A stretch of 64,000 nucleotides of DNA from an uncultured Eudoraea sp. (GCF_947490415.1 NZ_CANLGX010000008.1:1-64000); one strand, 5' to 3'; shown: positions 51,566 to 62,049, counted from the stretch's first letter. A program made the numbers and translations. Notes: a model not told the origin generated them from the letters alone.

Positions 51566-52612
51566 TTATTTAGTAACTGGAACGGGATTCTTAAGGCTGC
51601 TATAGAAATCTTCCAGGATTTCTTCCTTTTTAAAGTTTTCCCAAACAGCAATTTTGCGCTTATTATCTGGTCGCTCAATCCATTCATTATTAATAAGTAC
51701 AGGTGCAGGAATCATTTTGCGCTCCCCCCAGCTTTCATTTTTTAAAATAGCTACAGCAACCATATCAAAGAGTGGTCTGGAAGGAGGGTCACCATGGTAG
51801 TCAATATACTCAAAAAGACTTACCGAGTAGTCCCCAAAAGTTTTAAATTCACCTCCATGCCTGCCTGTAACCGGTTCTATTGAAGTAGGTCCAAGACCGG
51901 GCATTTTCCTGTTTATTTCTTCCTTCGTTACTTTAACAGCATCGGTACCGGAAGGTTTGCCATAGCGAACGGTAACCATTTCAAAGGGGATGTTGCTATT
52001 TAATACATAATTCATGGCTATGGTGTCATTGTCCTGGTTGTATTCCCCCGGCTCCGGATAGTTAGATCCCAGCCATACTATTTTGGTTCGTTCCGCAAAA
52101 GAAGGATCCTTTTTTAAAGCCAATGCTATGTTTGTTAACTTACCTACTGCGATTATAACCAGGGTATCTTTTTTAGTTGCCTCCAGGATGCGATCAACAC
52201 CTTCTTGTCCGTCATAATTCTCCGGATTCCACGCATTGCTAATGTCTATAAAATTGCCATTCGCTCCTTTTAATAAAGTAACTTTATCGTTAAGATTGCA
52301 CAATTTCATCACGCGTAAGGCTTCGTCATAATGACCCTGTATGTCACCTCCGTTATAGGTGGCATTTACCGTCACTGCATCTACTTCAAAAGTATCCCCA
52401 TTAAACAGCAAATAAGCAAGAGCATGCTGGTCGTCTAACTCGTTATTGGCGTCTGAATCAAAAATGACCTTAAGTTTGGAAGAAGTTTTGAGGGGTTTGG
52501 CAATAATTTTTTTTTCTTCCTTTTTATCCGCACAGCCACAAATAGTAAGGGATAGGATTCCAAAAATAAAAATCGAAAAAATGGGCGAAAATTGCCTTTG
52601 TCCTATACTCAT
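51566..52612 (-). CDS. Nucleoside hydrolase, putative lipoprotein
   Basis: 348 residues. Cleaves ribonucleosides to base and ribose. The N-terminal IFGILSLTICGCADKKEEKK looks like an SPII signal, so it probably works outside the cytoplasm. The calcium/ribose site is KVIFDSDANNELDDQHALAY (normally DTDPGxDDxxA; here an extra residue and Asn-Asn-Glu replace Pro-Gly). A later GKLTNIALALKKDP is also typical. The C-terminal Asp of the site falls in SRPLFDMVAVAIL. First gene of the operon with rbsK and the permease. Confidence 0.88.
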   Translation of the reverse strand: MSIGQRQFSPIFSIFIFGILSLTICGCADKKEEKKIIAKPLKTSSKLKVIFDSDANNELDDQHALAYLLFNGDTFEVDAVTVNATYNGGDIQGHYDEALRVMKLCNLNDKVTLLKGANGNFIDISNAWNPENYDGQEGVDRILEATKKDTLVIIAVGKLTNIALALKKDPSFAERTKIVWLGSNYPEPGEYNQDNDTIAMNYVLNSNIPFEMVTVRYGKPSGTDAVKVTKEEINRKMPGLGPTSIEPVTGRHGGEFKTFGDYSVSLFEYIDYHGDPPSRPLFDMVAVAILKNESWGERKMIPAPVLINNEWIERPDNKRKIAVWENFKKEEILEDFYSSLKNPVPVTK

Positions 52613-52695
52613 AGATGGGTTATTTATATTCAGAGGTTAAAATACAAAATAAGTTGAAAGGCGAATGATAGGATAATATCATCCATTTCCAAAAT

Positions 52696-53598
52696 TCAGA
52701 AATATATCTGCTGCGCTAATCGAAATGTATTGGAATGAGCTTCCACAATTTTTTTAATATCAGGAGAGTATCCCCCGCCCATGCTGCATTGAACAGGTAT
52801 TTGAAATTTATGACAGCTTTCCAGCACTAATTCATCACGTTTTCTGCTGCCTTCCAACGAAAGCGACAGGGTCCCTAATTTGTCTGTATCCAGAATATCT
52901 ACTCCGCAAAGGTAGAAAATGAAATCGGGCTTTAATTCGGCAAGAAGCCGGGCAAGAGTATCTTTTAAAACAGCAAGGTATTCCCGGTCCGTTGTTCCTT
53001 TTTTTAAAGCGATGTCCAGGTCTGAGGTCTCTTTTTTAAACGGATAATTATTGGCGCCGTGCATTGAAAAAGTGAAGACCGCGGGGTCATCTTTAAAAAT
53101 CTCGGCGGTACCGTTTCCCTGATGTACATCAAGATCAATAATTAGAATTTGACCGGCAAGATTTTTTGATTGGAGATAACGGGCCCCGATTGCCTGATCG
53201 TTCAACATACAAAAAGCTTCCCCCCTGTTGGAAAAGGCATGATGTGTACCACCGGCAATATTCATAGCGATACCTTGTTCCATGGCATATTCACAGGCCT
53301 TCATTGTACCGTCTGCTATGATGCGTTCTCGCTCCACCAATTGTTCGCTAAGAGGGAAACCAATTTTTCGGGCTTCTTTATATGGAATTTTGAGATTAAG
53401 CAGATCGTAATAATACTCCGGGTCATGTACGGCTACCAGGTATTTATCATTTGGAATAGAAGGCTCAAAAAAGTTTTCCGGAGTACAGGTTCCCTCATGC
53501 ATGAGCTGTTGAGGCAGAAGCTCGTATTTGATCATTGGAAAGCGGTGACCTTCCGCTAAAGGGTGATTGTAAATAGGGTGATAGGCTATCTTCAGCAC
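52696..53598 (-). CDS. Histone-deacetylase-family (class IV-like) deacetylase
   Basis: 300 residues, cytoplasmic. Zinc amidohydrolase fold: NIAGGTHHAFSNRGEAFCML with the His dyad (119-120), zinc ligands in IIDLDVHQGNGTAEIF (Asp157, His159) and in GVDILDTDKLGTLSLSLEG. The short length and motif spelling are nearest to HDAC11-like proteins. In bacteria, relatives deacetylate acetylpolyamines, acetoin-related compounds or other small amides; the substrate is unknown here. Monocistronic. Confidence 0.88.
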   Translation of the reverse strand: MLKIAYHPIYNHPLAEGHRFPMIKYELLPQQLMHEGTCTPENFFEPSIPNDKYLVAVHDPEYYYDLLNLKIPYKEARKIGFPLSEQLVERERIIADGTMKACEYAMEQGIAMNIAGGTHHAFSNRGEAFCMLNDQAIGARYLQSKNLAGQILIIDLDVHQGNGTAEIFKDDPAVFTFSMHGANNYPFKKETSDLDIALKKGTTDREYLAVLKDTLARLLAELKPDFIFYLCGVDILDTDKLGTLSLSLEGSRKRDELVLESCHKFQIPVQCSMGGGYSPDIKKIVEAHSNTFRLAQQIYF

Positions 53599-53853
53599 TA
53601 TCTTAATTTAAATATTTAGCTATCATTTGCAAAAACTCTTCTCTTTACTACCTGCTTCAATCTAACTTAATCTATTGACTTTTGATTGATGAACAGCTTT
53701 ATTCTCAGGTTATATAAGGTACAAAAAAAGGGAAGATAAATAATTAGCTGCCCTTATAAGAAAAGGATCAGTTTTTAACAGTAAAAGCGGGAAAAATGAA
53801 ATCAGCTAACGAGCAATTTTATTGACCTAATACTTTCATCACTGGAAAATATC

Positions 53854-55977
53854 CTACTTATATAAAGCAAGTTGGATGCGTTTTCGATCAATATCCACCT
53901 CCAAGACCTTTACTATAACTTGTTGGTGAAGAGTTACATGTTCGTTTACATCTTTAACGAAAGTATCGGAAAGTTGTGAAATATGTATTAAGCCACTTTC
54001 TTTAATCCCAAGATCCACAAAACAGCCAAAATTGGTAATATTGTTTACTATGCCCGGCAATAATTGTCCTTCTCTTATATCCGTGATGCTCCTGATATTT
54101 TCATTAAAGGTAAAGACTTTTGCTTTTTCCCTAAGGTCCAGGCCTGGTTTTTCGAGTTCCCCGATGATATCCTTCAAGGTGGGCAGGCCCACATTTTCGG
54201 TGCAATAGGCCTTAAGATCTATTTTTTGAAGAACTTCTTTATTGCCAATGAGCTCTGTTATTGCCATTTGATTGTCCTTGGCCATTTTTTGAACAATACT
54301 ATAGCTTTCCGGGTGTACAGCAGAATCATCCAGAGGATTATTACCCCCTTTTATACGTAAGAAAGCAGCTCCCTGTTCAAATGCCTTACTCCCTAATCTT
54401 GGTACTTTTTGTATTTCCTCCCTATTGGAAAAGGCCCCATTTTGGTTTCTGTAATTCACAATGTTCTCGGCTAATTTTGGGCCCAAACCTGAAACATGGG
54501 ACAATAAGGGAACACTGGCAGTATTGATATTTACACCAACAAAATTCACGCAGCTTTCCACTACGGCATCCAATGATCTTTTTAGGCTTTCTTGATCCAC
54601 ATCGTGCTGATATTGTCCAACTCCTATCGATTTTGGGTCAAGTTTGACCAATTCTGCAAGGGGATCCGCCAATCTCCTACCGATGGAAACTGCACCACGA
54701 ACGGTTACATCATAATTGGGAAATTCGTCACGCGCTATTTTGGAAGCCGAGTAGATTGATGCCCCGGCTTCACTTACTACATAAACTTCTACAGGATTTC
54801 TAAACTGAAGTTGTTTAATAAGTTGTTCGGTCTCTCGCGAAGCAGTTCCGTTGCCAATAGCAATGGCCTCTATTTTATAAGCATCTGCCAGGGAACTGAT
54901 TTTTTTCATAGCCCCTTTACGGTCGTTTTGTGGAGCATTAGGATAAATAGTCTCATTGTGTTCCAGGTCACCCCGTTCATTTAAACAAACAAGCTTACAA
55001 CCTGTTCTAAACCCGGGATCAATTGCCATTATTGGTTTTTCTCCCAGGGGCGCTCCAAGTAATAGTTGTTTCAGGTTTTTAGAAAATACCGCGATGGCGG
55101 CTTCATCAGCTTTTTCCTTAGCATTCTTAAATGTCTCATTAGAAAGGGATGGAAATAACAAACGTTTATAGGCATCCTGGATAGCTATTTTGATTTGCGA
55201 AGAACAGGCATTGTTACGGAAAACAAGCTTTTCTTCAATTTGGTAAAACACCTTATCCTGATCTATTTCTAGTTTTGTCCTAATAAAACCCTCATTTTCT
55301 GCCCGCAGGATTGCCAATAAACGGTGGGAAGGACACTTGGAAAGAGGTTCGCTCCAATCGAAATAGTCCCTATATTTCTGGGCTTTTTCTTCATTTTTTT
55401 TAGAACTTACCAGCTTGGTAGAGAGAAGGGCATACCTATTCAGCTGGAAACGTATTAGGCTCCGGATATCACTGCGCTCATTGATCCATTCAGCGATTAT
55501 ATGTCTTGCACCCTCGAAGGCCTGGGCCGAATTCAGCACTGCTTTATTGAAGAATTTTGGGGCAATTGCATCAAGGTTTTCGGTATTTTGTGCCATGATA
55601 ATTTTGGCCAAGCCTTCCAAACCATTATTTTTAGCTACTTCAGCCTTGGTTTTACGTTTCTTTCTGAAGGGGAGGTATAAATCCTCCAAAAGGCTCAATG
55701 TTGTCGCCTGGCTAATTTTGGTTTGCAGGTCCCTGGTCAGCACATTATATTCTTCAAGAGATTTTAGGATTGTACTTCTGCGTTTCTCCAATGTTTCATA
55801 TTGTAGTTTATGAGTTACAATATGGCCTATATGAACCTCATCCAGATTACCGGTTCGTTCTTTTCTATACCTGGAGATAAAGGGAACCGTACAATCTTCA
55901 TTAAGTAAGGCAATAGTATTTTGGATGCTCTTTACTGGCAGTTTGGTATAGCGGGCAATAAATGGGACGAGTTCCAT
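53854..55977 (-). CDS. tex: Tex-family RNA-binding protein
   Basis: 707 residues, cytoplasmic. Order: N-terminal helical region (TVPFISRYRKERTGNLDEVH), YqgF/RNase H-like domain with MAIDPGFRTGCKLVCLNERG (about 315), helix-hairpin-helix (VSGLGPKLAENIVNYRNQ, about 485), and a C-terminal S1 domain (GIVNNITNFGCFVDLGIKES, about 635-705). Tex proteins are involved in transcription-associated RNA metabolism. It is a little shorter than E. coli YhgF (773). The start codon is the first ATG of the frame (MELVPFIARYTK). Monocistronic. Confidence 0.95.
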   Translation of the reverse strand: MELVPFIARYTKLPVKSIQNTIALLNEDCTVPFISRYRKERTGNLDEVHIGHIVTHKLQYETLEKRRSTILKSLEEYNVLTRDLQTKISQATTLSLLEDLYLPFRKKRKTKAEVAKNNGLEGLAKIIMAQNTENLDAIAPKFFNKAVLNSAQAFEGARHIIAEWINERSDIRSLIRFQLNRYALLSTKLVSSKKNEEKAQKYRDYFDWSEPLSKCPSHRLLAILRAENEGFIRTKLEIDQDKVFYQIEEKLVFRNNACSSQIKIAIQDAYKRLLFPSLSNETFKNAKEKADEAAIAVFSKNLKQLLLGAPLGEKPIMAIDPGFRTGCKLVCLNERGDLEHNETIYPNAPQNDRKGAMKKISSLADAYKIEAIAIGNGTASRETEQLIKQLQFRNPVEVYVVSEAGASIYSASKIARDEFPNYDVTVRGAVSIGRRLADPLAELVKLDPKSIGVGQYQHDVDQESLKRSLDAVVESCVNFVGVNINTASVPLLSHVSGLGPKLAENIVNYRNQNGAFSNREEIQKVPRLGSKAFEQGAAFLRIKGGNNPLDDSAVHPESYSIVQKMAKDNQMAITELIGNKEVLQKIDLKAYCTENVGLPTLKDIIGELEKPGLDLREKAKVFTFNENIRSITDIREGQLLPGIVNNITNFGCFVDLGIKESGLIHISQLSDTFVKDVNEHVTLHQQVIVKVLEVDIDRKRIQLALYK

Positions 55978-56041
55978 GAAATATATATTATGAATTGAAG
56001 TAACAAGGGGTATCGCCCAACCGGACTATCATTGAATCGGC

Positions 56042-58141
56042 TTAATTTATGGGCTCCCCATTTGCAACTCCTTCCTCGCTCGGGTTAAGGAATATCAGTT
56101 TCCCTTCTTTATTTTCAGTCATTAAAATCATGCCTTCACTTTCTACTCCACGGAGTGCCCTGGGCGCAAGATTCACCAAAACGGTTACTTGTCTTCCTAT
56201 GATTTCCTCAGGACTAAAACTTTCGGCAATGCCGGAAACGATTGTCCGGGTATCTATTCCAGTATCTACCTTAAGTACCATAAGCTTTTTTGTTTTAGGC
56301 ATTTTTTCTGCTTCTAAAATAGTTCCCACACGTAAGTCCATTTTGCTAAAATCTTCAAAATTTATAGTCTCTTTTTGCGGCATAACAGTTTTATTTTCAG
56401 ATTCATTGACTTTTTTTGTGGCTTCCAGTTTGCTTAGTTGTGCATGTATTTCATCGTCTTCTACTTTTCGGAACAGTAATTCAGGTTCACCTATTTGGAG
56501 CCCCTTAGGCAGGAGGGTTTCTTTTTTTGAAACATCAGGCCAGGAGAGCTCAACAAGATCAGAATTCCCGACAGAGGTGTTTTCCATGATGGATAAAATT
56601 CTTTTCAATTTTGCTGAGGTAAATGGCAAGAAAGGTTCCCCCAGAACGGCGAGGGCAGAAGCTATTTGAAGGGCTACAAACATAATGGTCTGCACTCTTT
56701 CTTTATCCTCCTTTATAACTTTCCATGGCTCTTCATCCGCCAGATATTTATTGCCAAGACGTGCCAGATTCATTAATTCCTGACTTGCCTCCCGAAAGCG
56801 GTAGCGTTCAATGGAGTCTGAAATTATTCCGGGATATGATTTTAGAGTCTCTAAGGTATCTTTATCAACTTGTGTAAATTTATTTGGTCCGGGGACAACT
56901 CCATCAAAGTATTTGTTGGTAAGTACTACAACCCTGTTTATGAAATTACCAAAAATGGCAACCAATTCATTGTTGTTTCGTGCCTGAAAATCTTTCCATG
57001 TAAAATCATTATCCTTCGTTTCCGGGGCATTTGCAGTAAGCGTATAGCGCAAAACATCCTGCATATCAGGGAATTCTGCCAAATACTCGTGAAGCCAAAC
57101 CGCCCAGTTCTTAGAAGTAGATAATTTGTTTCCCTCCAGGTTCAAAAATTCATTGGCCGGAACATTTTCAGGTAAAATATAGTCTTTATGCGCCTTAAGC
57201 ATGCAGGGAAAAATAATACAGTGAAAAACGATATTGTCTTTTCCGATAAAATGGACCAGTTTGGTGTCTTTTGACTTCCAGTATAATTCCCAGTCTTTTC
57301 CTGTTCTGGCAGCCCATTCTTTGGTAGATGAAATATACCCTATAGGGGCATCAAACCAAACATACAATACTTTCCCTTCGCCACCTTTAACAGGAACAGG
57401 AATTCCCCAGTCCAGGTCGCGCGTTACGGCTCTTGGTTTTAACCCATCATCTATCCATGATTTACATTGCCCGTAAACGTTAGGTTTCCAATCGTTTTTA
57501 TGACCAATTATGATCCATTCTTTTAAAAAATCTTCATACTGGTCTAAGGGCAGGAACCAATGTTTGGTTTCTTTAAGGGTTGGTACGGCACCGGAAATTG
57601 TCGATTTCGGATTTATAAGGTCTGTCGCATTAAGTGAAGAACCGCAGTTTTCACACTGATCTCCATAAGCCTCTTCGTAACCGCATTTAGGGCAGGTTCC
57701 AATGACAAATCGGTCTGCGAGAAATTGCTGGGCTTCCTCATCGTAAAGTTGAGCTGTTATCTCCTCCAGGAAATCACCTTGTTCGTATAAAGTTTTAAAA
57801 AAATCGCTGGCCGTTTCGTGATGAATTTGGGCGGAGGTACGTGAATAGTTGTCAAATGATATTCCAAAATCTACAAATGATTTTTTTATAATGCCATGGT
57901 ATTTGTCAATAATCTCTTGGGGTGTAACTCCTTCTTTTTTAGCCTTCATGGGTATGGCCACGCCATGTTCATCACTTCCGCAAACAAAAGCGACATCATT
58001 GCCATTTAACCTGAGGTATCTTGCATAGATATCTGCAGGGACGTAGACTCCGGCCAAGTGCCCAATATGGATAGGGCCGTTTGTGTAAGGCAAAGCTGCT
58101 GTGATTGTATATCTGGCAGGTTTATGCAGGTGTTCCGACAT
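56042..58141 (-). CDS. metG: Methionyl-tRNA synthetase
   Basis: 699 residues from the ATG at 58141; the seven codons further upstream start with TTG. Charges tRNA-Met. HIGH-type site in [20 protein letters not shown]; zinc knuckle [23 protein letters not shown] equivalent is KLSTSKN (about 340), as in the E. coli type. The C-terminal EMAP/tRNA-binding domain (about 590-699, [20 protein letters not shown]) is fused. Length and order match the Bacteroidetes enzyme. A hairpin with T-run (58201-58256) separates it from DUF1501. Confidence 0.97.
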   Translation of the reverse strand: MSEHLHKPARYTITAALPYTNGPIHIGHLAGVYVPADIYARYLRLNGNDVAFVCGSDEHGVAIPMKAKKEGVTPQEIIDKYHGIIKKSFVDFGISFDNYSRTSAQIHHETASDFFKTLYEQGDFLEEITAQLYDEEAQQFLADRFVIGTCPKCGYEEAYGDQCENCGSSLNATDLINPKSTISGAVPTLKETKHWFLPLDQYEDFLKEWIIIGHKNDWKPNVYGQCKSWIDDGLKPRAVTRDLDWGIPVPVKGGEGKVLYVWFDAPIGYISSTKEWAARTGKDWELYWKSKDTKLVHFIGKDNIVFHCIIFPCMLKAHKDYILPENVPANEFLNLEGNKLSTSKNWAVWLHEYLAEFPDMQDVLRYTLTANAPETKDNDFTWKDFQARNNNELVAIFGNFINRVVVLTNKYFDGVVPGPNKFTQVDKDTLETLKSYPGIISDSIERYRFREASQELMNLARLGNKYLADEEPWKVIKEDKERVQTIMFVALQIASALAVLGEPFLPFTSAKLKRILSIMENTSVGNSDLVELSWPDVSKKETLLPKGLQIGEPELLFRKVEDDEIHAQLSKLEATKKVNESENKTVMPQKETINFEDFSKMDLRVGTILEAEKMPKTKKLMVLKVDTGIDTRTIVSGIAESFSPEEIIGRQVTVLVNLAPRALRGVESEGMILMTENKEGKLIFLNPSEEGVANGEPIN

Positions 58142-58200
58142 CAAAAATGGATTAAGGCACAAAAATAACTATTATTTCAGACCAAACACCAAGTACCCGG

Positions 58201-58256
58201 GAAAAAGAAAACCCACGGAACACCAGATCCTTTTAGAAGGGATTTCCGGTGTCCGG
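58201..58256 (-). terminator. Terminator between DUF1501 gene and metG
   Basis: On the minus strand CGGACACC...GATCC-type stem (with internal mismatches) folds back to GGATctGGTGTtCCG, then TTTTCTTTTT follows. It lies 60-140 nt upstream of metG and about 30 nt after the stop of 58283-59977. Confidence 0.6.
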
Positions 58257-58282
58257 GGGCAATTATGCAAAGTAGGGGTAAC

Positions 58283-59977
58283 CTAAGCTACCATTATCGA
58301 TTTAGACATTTTTTTGTCCGAAACTTGTATCCTATATATGTATTTGCCTGTAGACAAATGCGAAGGTAAATTTTCCCTTATGTTGATTTCGGTAGAACCT
58401 TCCGACACGATCTGATTATAAACAGTTCCAACATTTTGTCCCAGGATATTATATAATTGAATATCAACATGAGCAGTAAAAGGCATTTCCAAATAGATAT
58501 GCGGTGTACTTTTTGTGGGATAAAATGGCTTGTGAACAATGGCTTCCAATAATTCAGGAGTTGGATCTTCTGCAACCGGATCTTCAGGCATTGGAGGCGT
58601 TGGCGGTTCATCGCTATATACAATATCGGGGAATTCCACACCACTACAATTAAAGCCAAGATCAACCGGCGCATAGGGGTGATTTAGTAAGTGCTGCTCT
58701 ACCAAAGGTATAGGGACACATAACCATTCTGCAAGGACCGTGGCATACAGATCCCTAAAGTCCATAGTGTATTCAAGATTTCCTCGTCCATTTGGACTTT
58801 CCAAAGAAGGGTGTTCCCCTACAAAGGCACTTCCATTAAGCCCGGAACCGAAAAATAAGGTTGGGGCAGCCTTACCGTGGTCTGTTCCGTTTGAACCGTT
58901 TTCAAATATTCGTCTTCCGAATTCGGAAAATGTCATACTCAATACTTTTTCATCTTGTTGAGTGAATGCAATATCTTCATAAAAGTTATTGATAGCGATA
59001 GATAAATTAGACATCAATCGCTCATGAGCAAGAGGCTGATTTCCGTGGGTATCAAAACCTCCCATTGAGATCATGTACACTTTTGTGCCTAAATTACCCT
59101 TAATAAGCCTGGCCAAAAGCGCTAATTGCCTTGCAAAACCATTGTCCTGATATTGAACCTGATTTTGTCCTCTTTCATAAGCTTCATGGATAAGTCCGGA
59201 GTATTCATATGTGGTATTAGCTACTCCTCTTAAGAACTTAAGCTGATCTCCATACATACAGTTATTGAACAAACTGTCATCCAGGCTGTACTGAACTCCG
59301 GATTCTGCAATTTCTTCCAACTGATCGATATTTGAAGTAACAAAGGCATAGTTGGTTTCTTCACCCTGGAATACGAGACTGCCAAAATTTCCAATTTGGA
59401 TAGCTGCAGGTGCTGCAGGGGGGTTTACCAGGTAGTCCGGGTAAATATTTTCGAAATAACGACCCATCCAACCTGTATTCAGTCCATCGAAACCGGTAGT
59501 TGTTAAATCGGTATTCGCATAAATATCAGACCCTGTAAAGTGAGATAAACTTTGATTTTCATAGCCTACACCATGAACCGCTTTCACTTGCCCGGCACCC
59601 CACATGGGTTCCAGGGAATTCATATACGTAGGGATTCCAAACTCATCAGTAAGTTTAAGGATCTTACTTTCCGGAATATAGATATTAGGTCTTGCATTAG
59701 CGTATGTATCATATTGCTCAATAGGGATCACGGTACTCAATCCGTCATTACCACCCGAAAGGCGTATTAGGATAAGAATACTGTCTGTATCGGCATTGGC
59801 AATAGCCGCGGTCAGTGGGGACGGTGCAGATGCGCTCAGCATATTACTGCCGAGCATCATAGAACCAGACCCGGCAATGCCCAACGCCTGTAAAAAGGAT
59901 CGACGACTCCAATACTTATGTTCCTCGTCGTGTCCGTTGTTGTTTTTTATATTGATAGGTAAATGATTATTACACAT
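58283..59977 (-). CDS. DUF1501 protein with Tat signal and T9SS tail
   Basis: 564 residues. The N-terminus has a Tat-like motif (YWSRRSFLQALGIAGSGSMM), implying export in folded form. The core belongs to DUF1501 (sulfatase/alkaline-phosphatase-like): RLSGGNDGLSTVIPIEQYD, GGFDTHGNQPLAHERLMSNL, FSEFGRRIFENGSNGTDHGK. A Pro-rich linker (EPPTPPMPEDPVAEDPTPEL) leads to a C-terminal T9SS type A sorting domain (VDIQLYNILGQNVGTVYN, ending KKMSKSIMVA). The product is thus probably displayed on the cell surface. Paired with the DUF1800 gene upstream (11-nt gap). Confidence 0.9.
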   Translation of the reverse strand: MCNNHLPINIKNNNGHDEEHKYWSRRSFLQALGIAGSGSMMLGSNMLSASAPSPLTAAIANADTDSILILIRLSGGNDGLSTVIPIEQYDTYANARPNIYIPESKILKLTDEFGIPTYMNSLEPMWGAGQVKAVHGVGYENQSLSHFTGSDIYANTDLTTTGFDGLNTGWMGRYFENIYPDYLVNPPAAPAAIQIGNFGSLVFQGEETNYAFVTSNIDQLEEIAESGVQYSLDDSLFNNCMYGDQLKFLRGVANTTYEYSGLIHEAYERGQNQVQYQDNGFARQLALLARLIKGNLGTKVYMISMGGFDTHGNQPLAHERLMSNLSIAINNFYEDIAFTQQDEKVLSMTFSEFGRRIFENGSNGTDHGKAAPTLFFGSGLNGSAFVGEHPSLESPNGRGNLEYTMDFRDLYATVLAEWLCVPIPLVEQHLLNHPYAPVDLGFNCSGVEFPDIVYSDEPPTPPMPEDPVAEDPTPELLEAIVHKPFYPTKSTPHIYLEMPFTAHVDIQLYNILGQNVGTVYNQIVSEGSTEINIRENLPSHLSTGKYIYRIQVSDKKMSKSIMVA

Positions 59978-59988
59978 AGTCGTAGGTT

Positions 59989-61497
59989 TTATTTTAGTTG
60001 AAACTCAGGTTGTCTGGATAAATGCATAAGCAATAAGAATACTTGTGAAGGTACTTCCGGGCTTACGGAAAGCATCCATAATCCAAGTCCACCAGGAATA
60101 TAATCCGAACCATAATAGTTTTCCGGTACATCTTCAATCTTGAAAACAGACATTGCATTTTCAAAATCCTGGGGTGTAAGCAATCCTTTTGGAGTAATTT
60201 TATCTACTATGGCTGTCACCACAGTTTCGGGATTACTTGTATTGCTGTTAGCACCACCAACCGCATCCATTGCAAGGGTTCGGAATTGCTGCGGGTTATT
60301 CTGGTAAAACATTTCCAGGAATACCTCAGCGGAAAGCCATCGCCCGATCATAAAGTTGGTGTTAATCCATGTCCTGTTTCTTTGCCATCCGGCAACGTCC
60401 ACTGGATCAAAAAGTTCCTGTCCTAAAAGTCGGCTAGTATCAATTACATTAAGTAATGTTCCATTGTCATACGCAAAATTGGTTTCATTAATTAGACTAA
60501 GGTAAATATCAAAAGGACTCTTTATAATAACTCCTATTGCCTCATCATCAAAAAAGTGCTGACTTGAGAAAAGTTGCGCAAGTACCGGTGCAATTTCAAA
60601 GTTATTAGCGATAAAGGTGCTTGCCATGCCTGAAATTATGGTTTGCGCATTCCCTGCATCGTCGCTGGAATCTGGATGAACAAAATATTCGTATAATTTT
60701 TGACATATAAAACCAGCTATTTCATTTGGCCTTTCCTGAAAAAGGATATTTATGACATCATTATAATTCCAGTTGCCAGTCTGACCCAGAATAGTTTTAG
60801 GGCCGGCATCAAATTTGGTAGGATCAAAAAGAACCTGTTCACAGCCTATTTCGCCTCTTTCAACATAGCCGGTAAGGGCCTTTGCCGTTTCAATAATATC
60901 CTGTTCTGTGTAACCATTTCCTTCACCTAATGAGAAGAGCTCATACAATTCCCTTGCATAATTTTCATTTGGATTATTACCATTATTATATACTCCATCA
61001 AGGTAATAAAGCATGGCACCGGTTAGGCCAATTTCACTTACAAAGGTTTTAAAATTGCCTATTGCATTCCTTTGAAGACAATTTACATAATAATAAAGGA
61101 AGGAATTACAATCATAAACATCCAGTTCTGTAACAAAGTGGTTGCTCCAGAAAAAGCTTAGCCGCTCCCTAAGATTGTTATTCAATAAGCCATTGGTATA
61201 GCTAATCCTCCATTCCTCTCTTTGGGCACGTCTAACTTGTCCTGCCAGATCATCGTCTGCCGGATAGTTGCTGTTGTTCCAATCTGCCCAGGCAGGAGCT
61301 GGAGTGGGGGCCATATTGACCGCTTCATTGATCAGATTATTTACCAAGTTTCCGGCGGTTTGGCCAACTGCTTGGTCTATAGTCTGCACTGAGGCGCTAA
61401 AACCCAGTCTTCTGTAAAAATGCGCCGCCCTATATTTATCCAAGGGTGTTGTGTACGGCGCTAATGTAGAGGTATTACAATTAACGAAGAATTCCAT
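59989..61497 (-). CDS. DUF1800 protein
   Basis: 502 residues. Family features: HFYRRLGFSASVQTIDQAVG at the start, LLNNNLRERLSFFWSNHFVT, NENYARELYELFSLGEGNGY and TEQDIIETAKALTGY, and a final LLLMHLSRQPEFQLK. Helical, no signal peptide seen, no enzyme motif proven. DUF1800 and DUF1501 genes are regularly paired in many bacteria, suggesting one complex or pathway; the role is unknown. Promoter expected in the 189-nt divergent gap with YraN. Confidence 0.9.
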   Translation of the reverse strand: MEFFVNCNTSTLAPYTTPLDKYRAAHFYRRLGFSASVQTIDQAVGQTAGNLVNNLINEAVNMAPTPAPAWADWNNSNYPADDDLAGQVRRAQREEWRISYTNGLLNNNLRERLSFFWSNHFVTELDVYDCNSFLYYYVNCLQRNAIGNFKTFVSEIGLTGAMLYYLDGVYNNGNNPNENYARELYELFSLGEGNGYTEQDIIETAKALTGYVERGEIGCEQVLFDPTKFDAGPKTILGQTGNWNYNDVINILFQERPNEIAGFICQKLYEYFVHPDSSDDAGNAQTIISGMASTFIANNFEIAPVLAQLFSSQHFFDDEAIGVIIKSPFDIYLSLINETNFAYDNGTLLNVIDTSRLLGQELFDPVDVAGWQRNRTWINTNFMIGRWLSAEVFLEMFYQNNPQQFRTLAMDAVGGANSNTSNPETVVTAIVDKITPKGLLTPQDFENAMSVFKIEDVPENYYGSDYIPGGLGLWMLSVSPEVPSQVFLLLMHLSRQPEFQLK

Positions 61498-61686
61498 AGT
61501 TTTTTAGGCTTTAAGAACGTTCATGTGTTTAGGGGCAAATTCTTAACGCTTAAACTTAATGGATAGTATTGTGATCCATGTATATTCGTTATTCTGCAAG
61601 GAAATTACAATCTTCTTGTTGAAATTGGGGATGAATTACCAATGTTTTCGACCAACTGCTTTATTTTTTAAGAAAATGAAGAATTT

Positions 61687-62046
61687 ATGGGTGCGCATAA
61701 TGAATTTGGAAAGGAAGGTGAAGAATTAGCCACAGCTTATTTAGTGAAAAAGGGATACCATATTAAATGTCGTAATTACCGCTATTTGAAAGCTGAAATT
61801 GACATTATTGCCCAAAAGGGTAATACCATAGCCATAATTGAAGTGAAGTCGAGAAGATCTGCATACTTTGAAAATATTGCGGAAACGGTAAGCAAAAAGA
61901 AAATAGGCTTACTGGTAACAGCGGCCGATTATTATATAAACAGCAATAAATTTGAGAGGGAGGTAAGGTTTGATATCATTACGATCTTAAAAAAAAATAA
62001 CAGATATATCATAGAGCATCTGGAAGACGCTTTCTACCATTTTTAA
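61687..62046 (+). CDS. YraN/UPF0102 endonuclease-fold protein
   Basis: 119 residues, cytoplasmic. GKEGEELATAYLVKKGYHIK at the start and AEIDIIAQKGNTIAIIEVKS after it give the restriction-endonuclease-like core (Glu, Asp, Glu-Val-Lys). This is the UPF0102 family, of unproven function, possibly Holliday-junction related. Length is typical. Followed after 51 nt by the 62098 gene, which has its own promoter. Confidence 0.93.
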   Translation: MGAHNEFGKEGEELATAYLVKKGYHIKCRNYRYLKAEIDIIAQKGNTIAIIEVKSRRSAYFENIAETVSKKKIGLLVTAADYYINSNKFEREVRFDIITILKKNNRYIIEHLEDAFYHF

Positions 62047-62049
62047 AAA

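Noticed and set aside
56049-56669. 206-codon plus-strand frame opposite metG
   Set aside because: Antisense shadow of a certain housekeeping gene, Ser-rich and without any motif.
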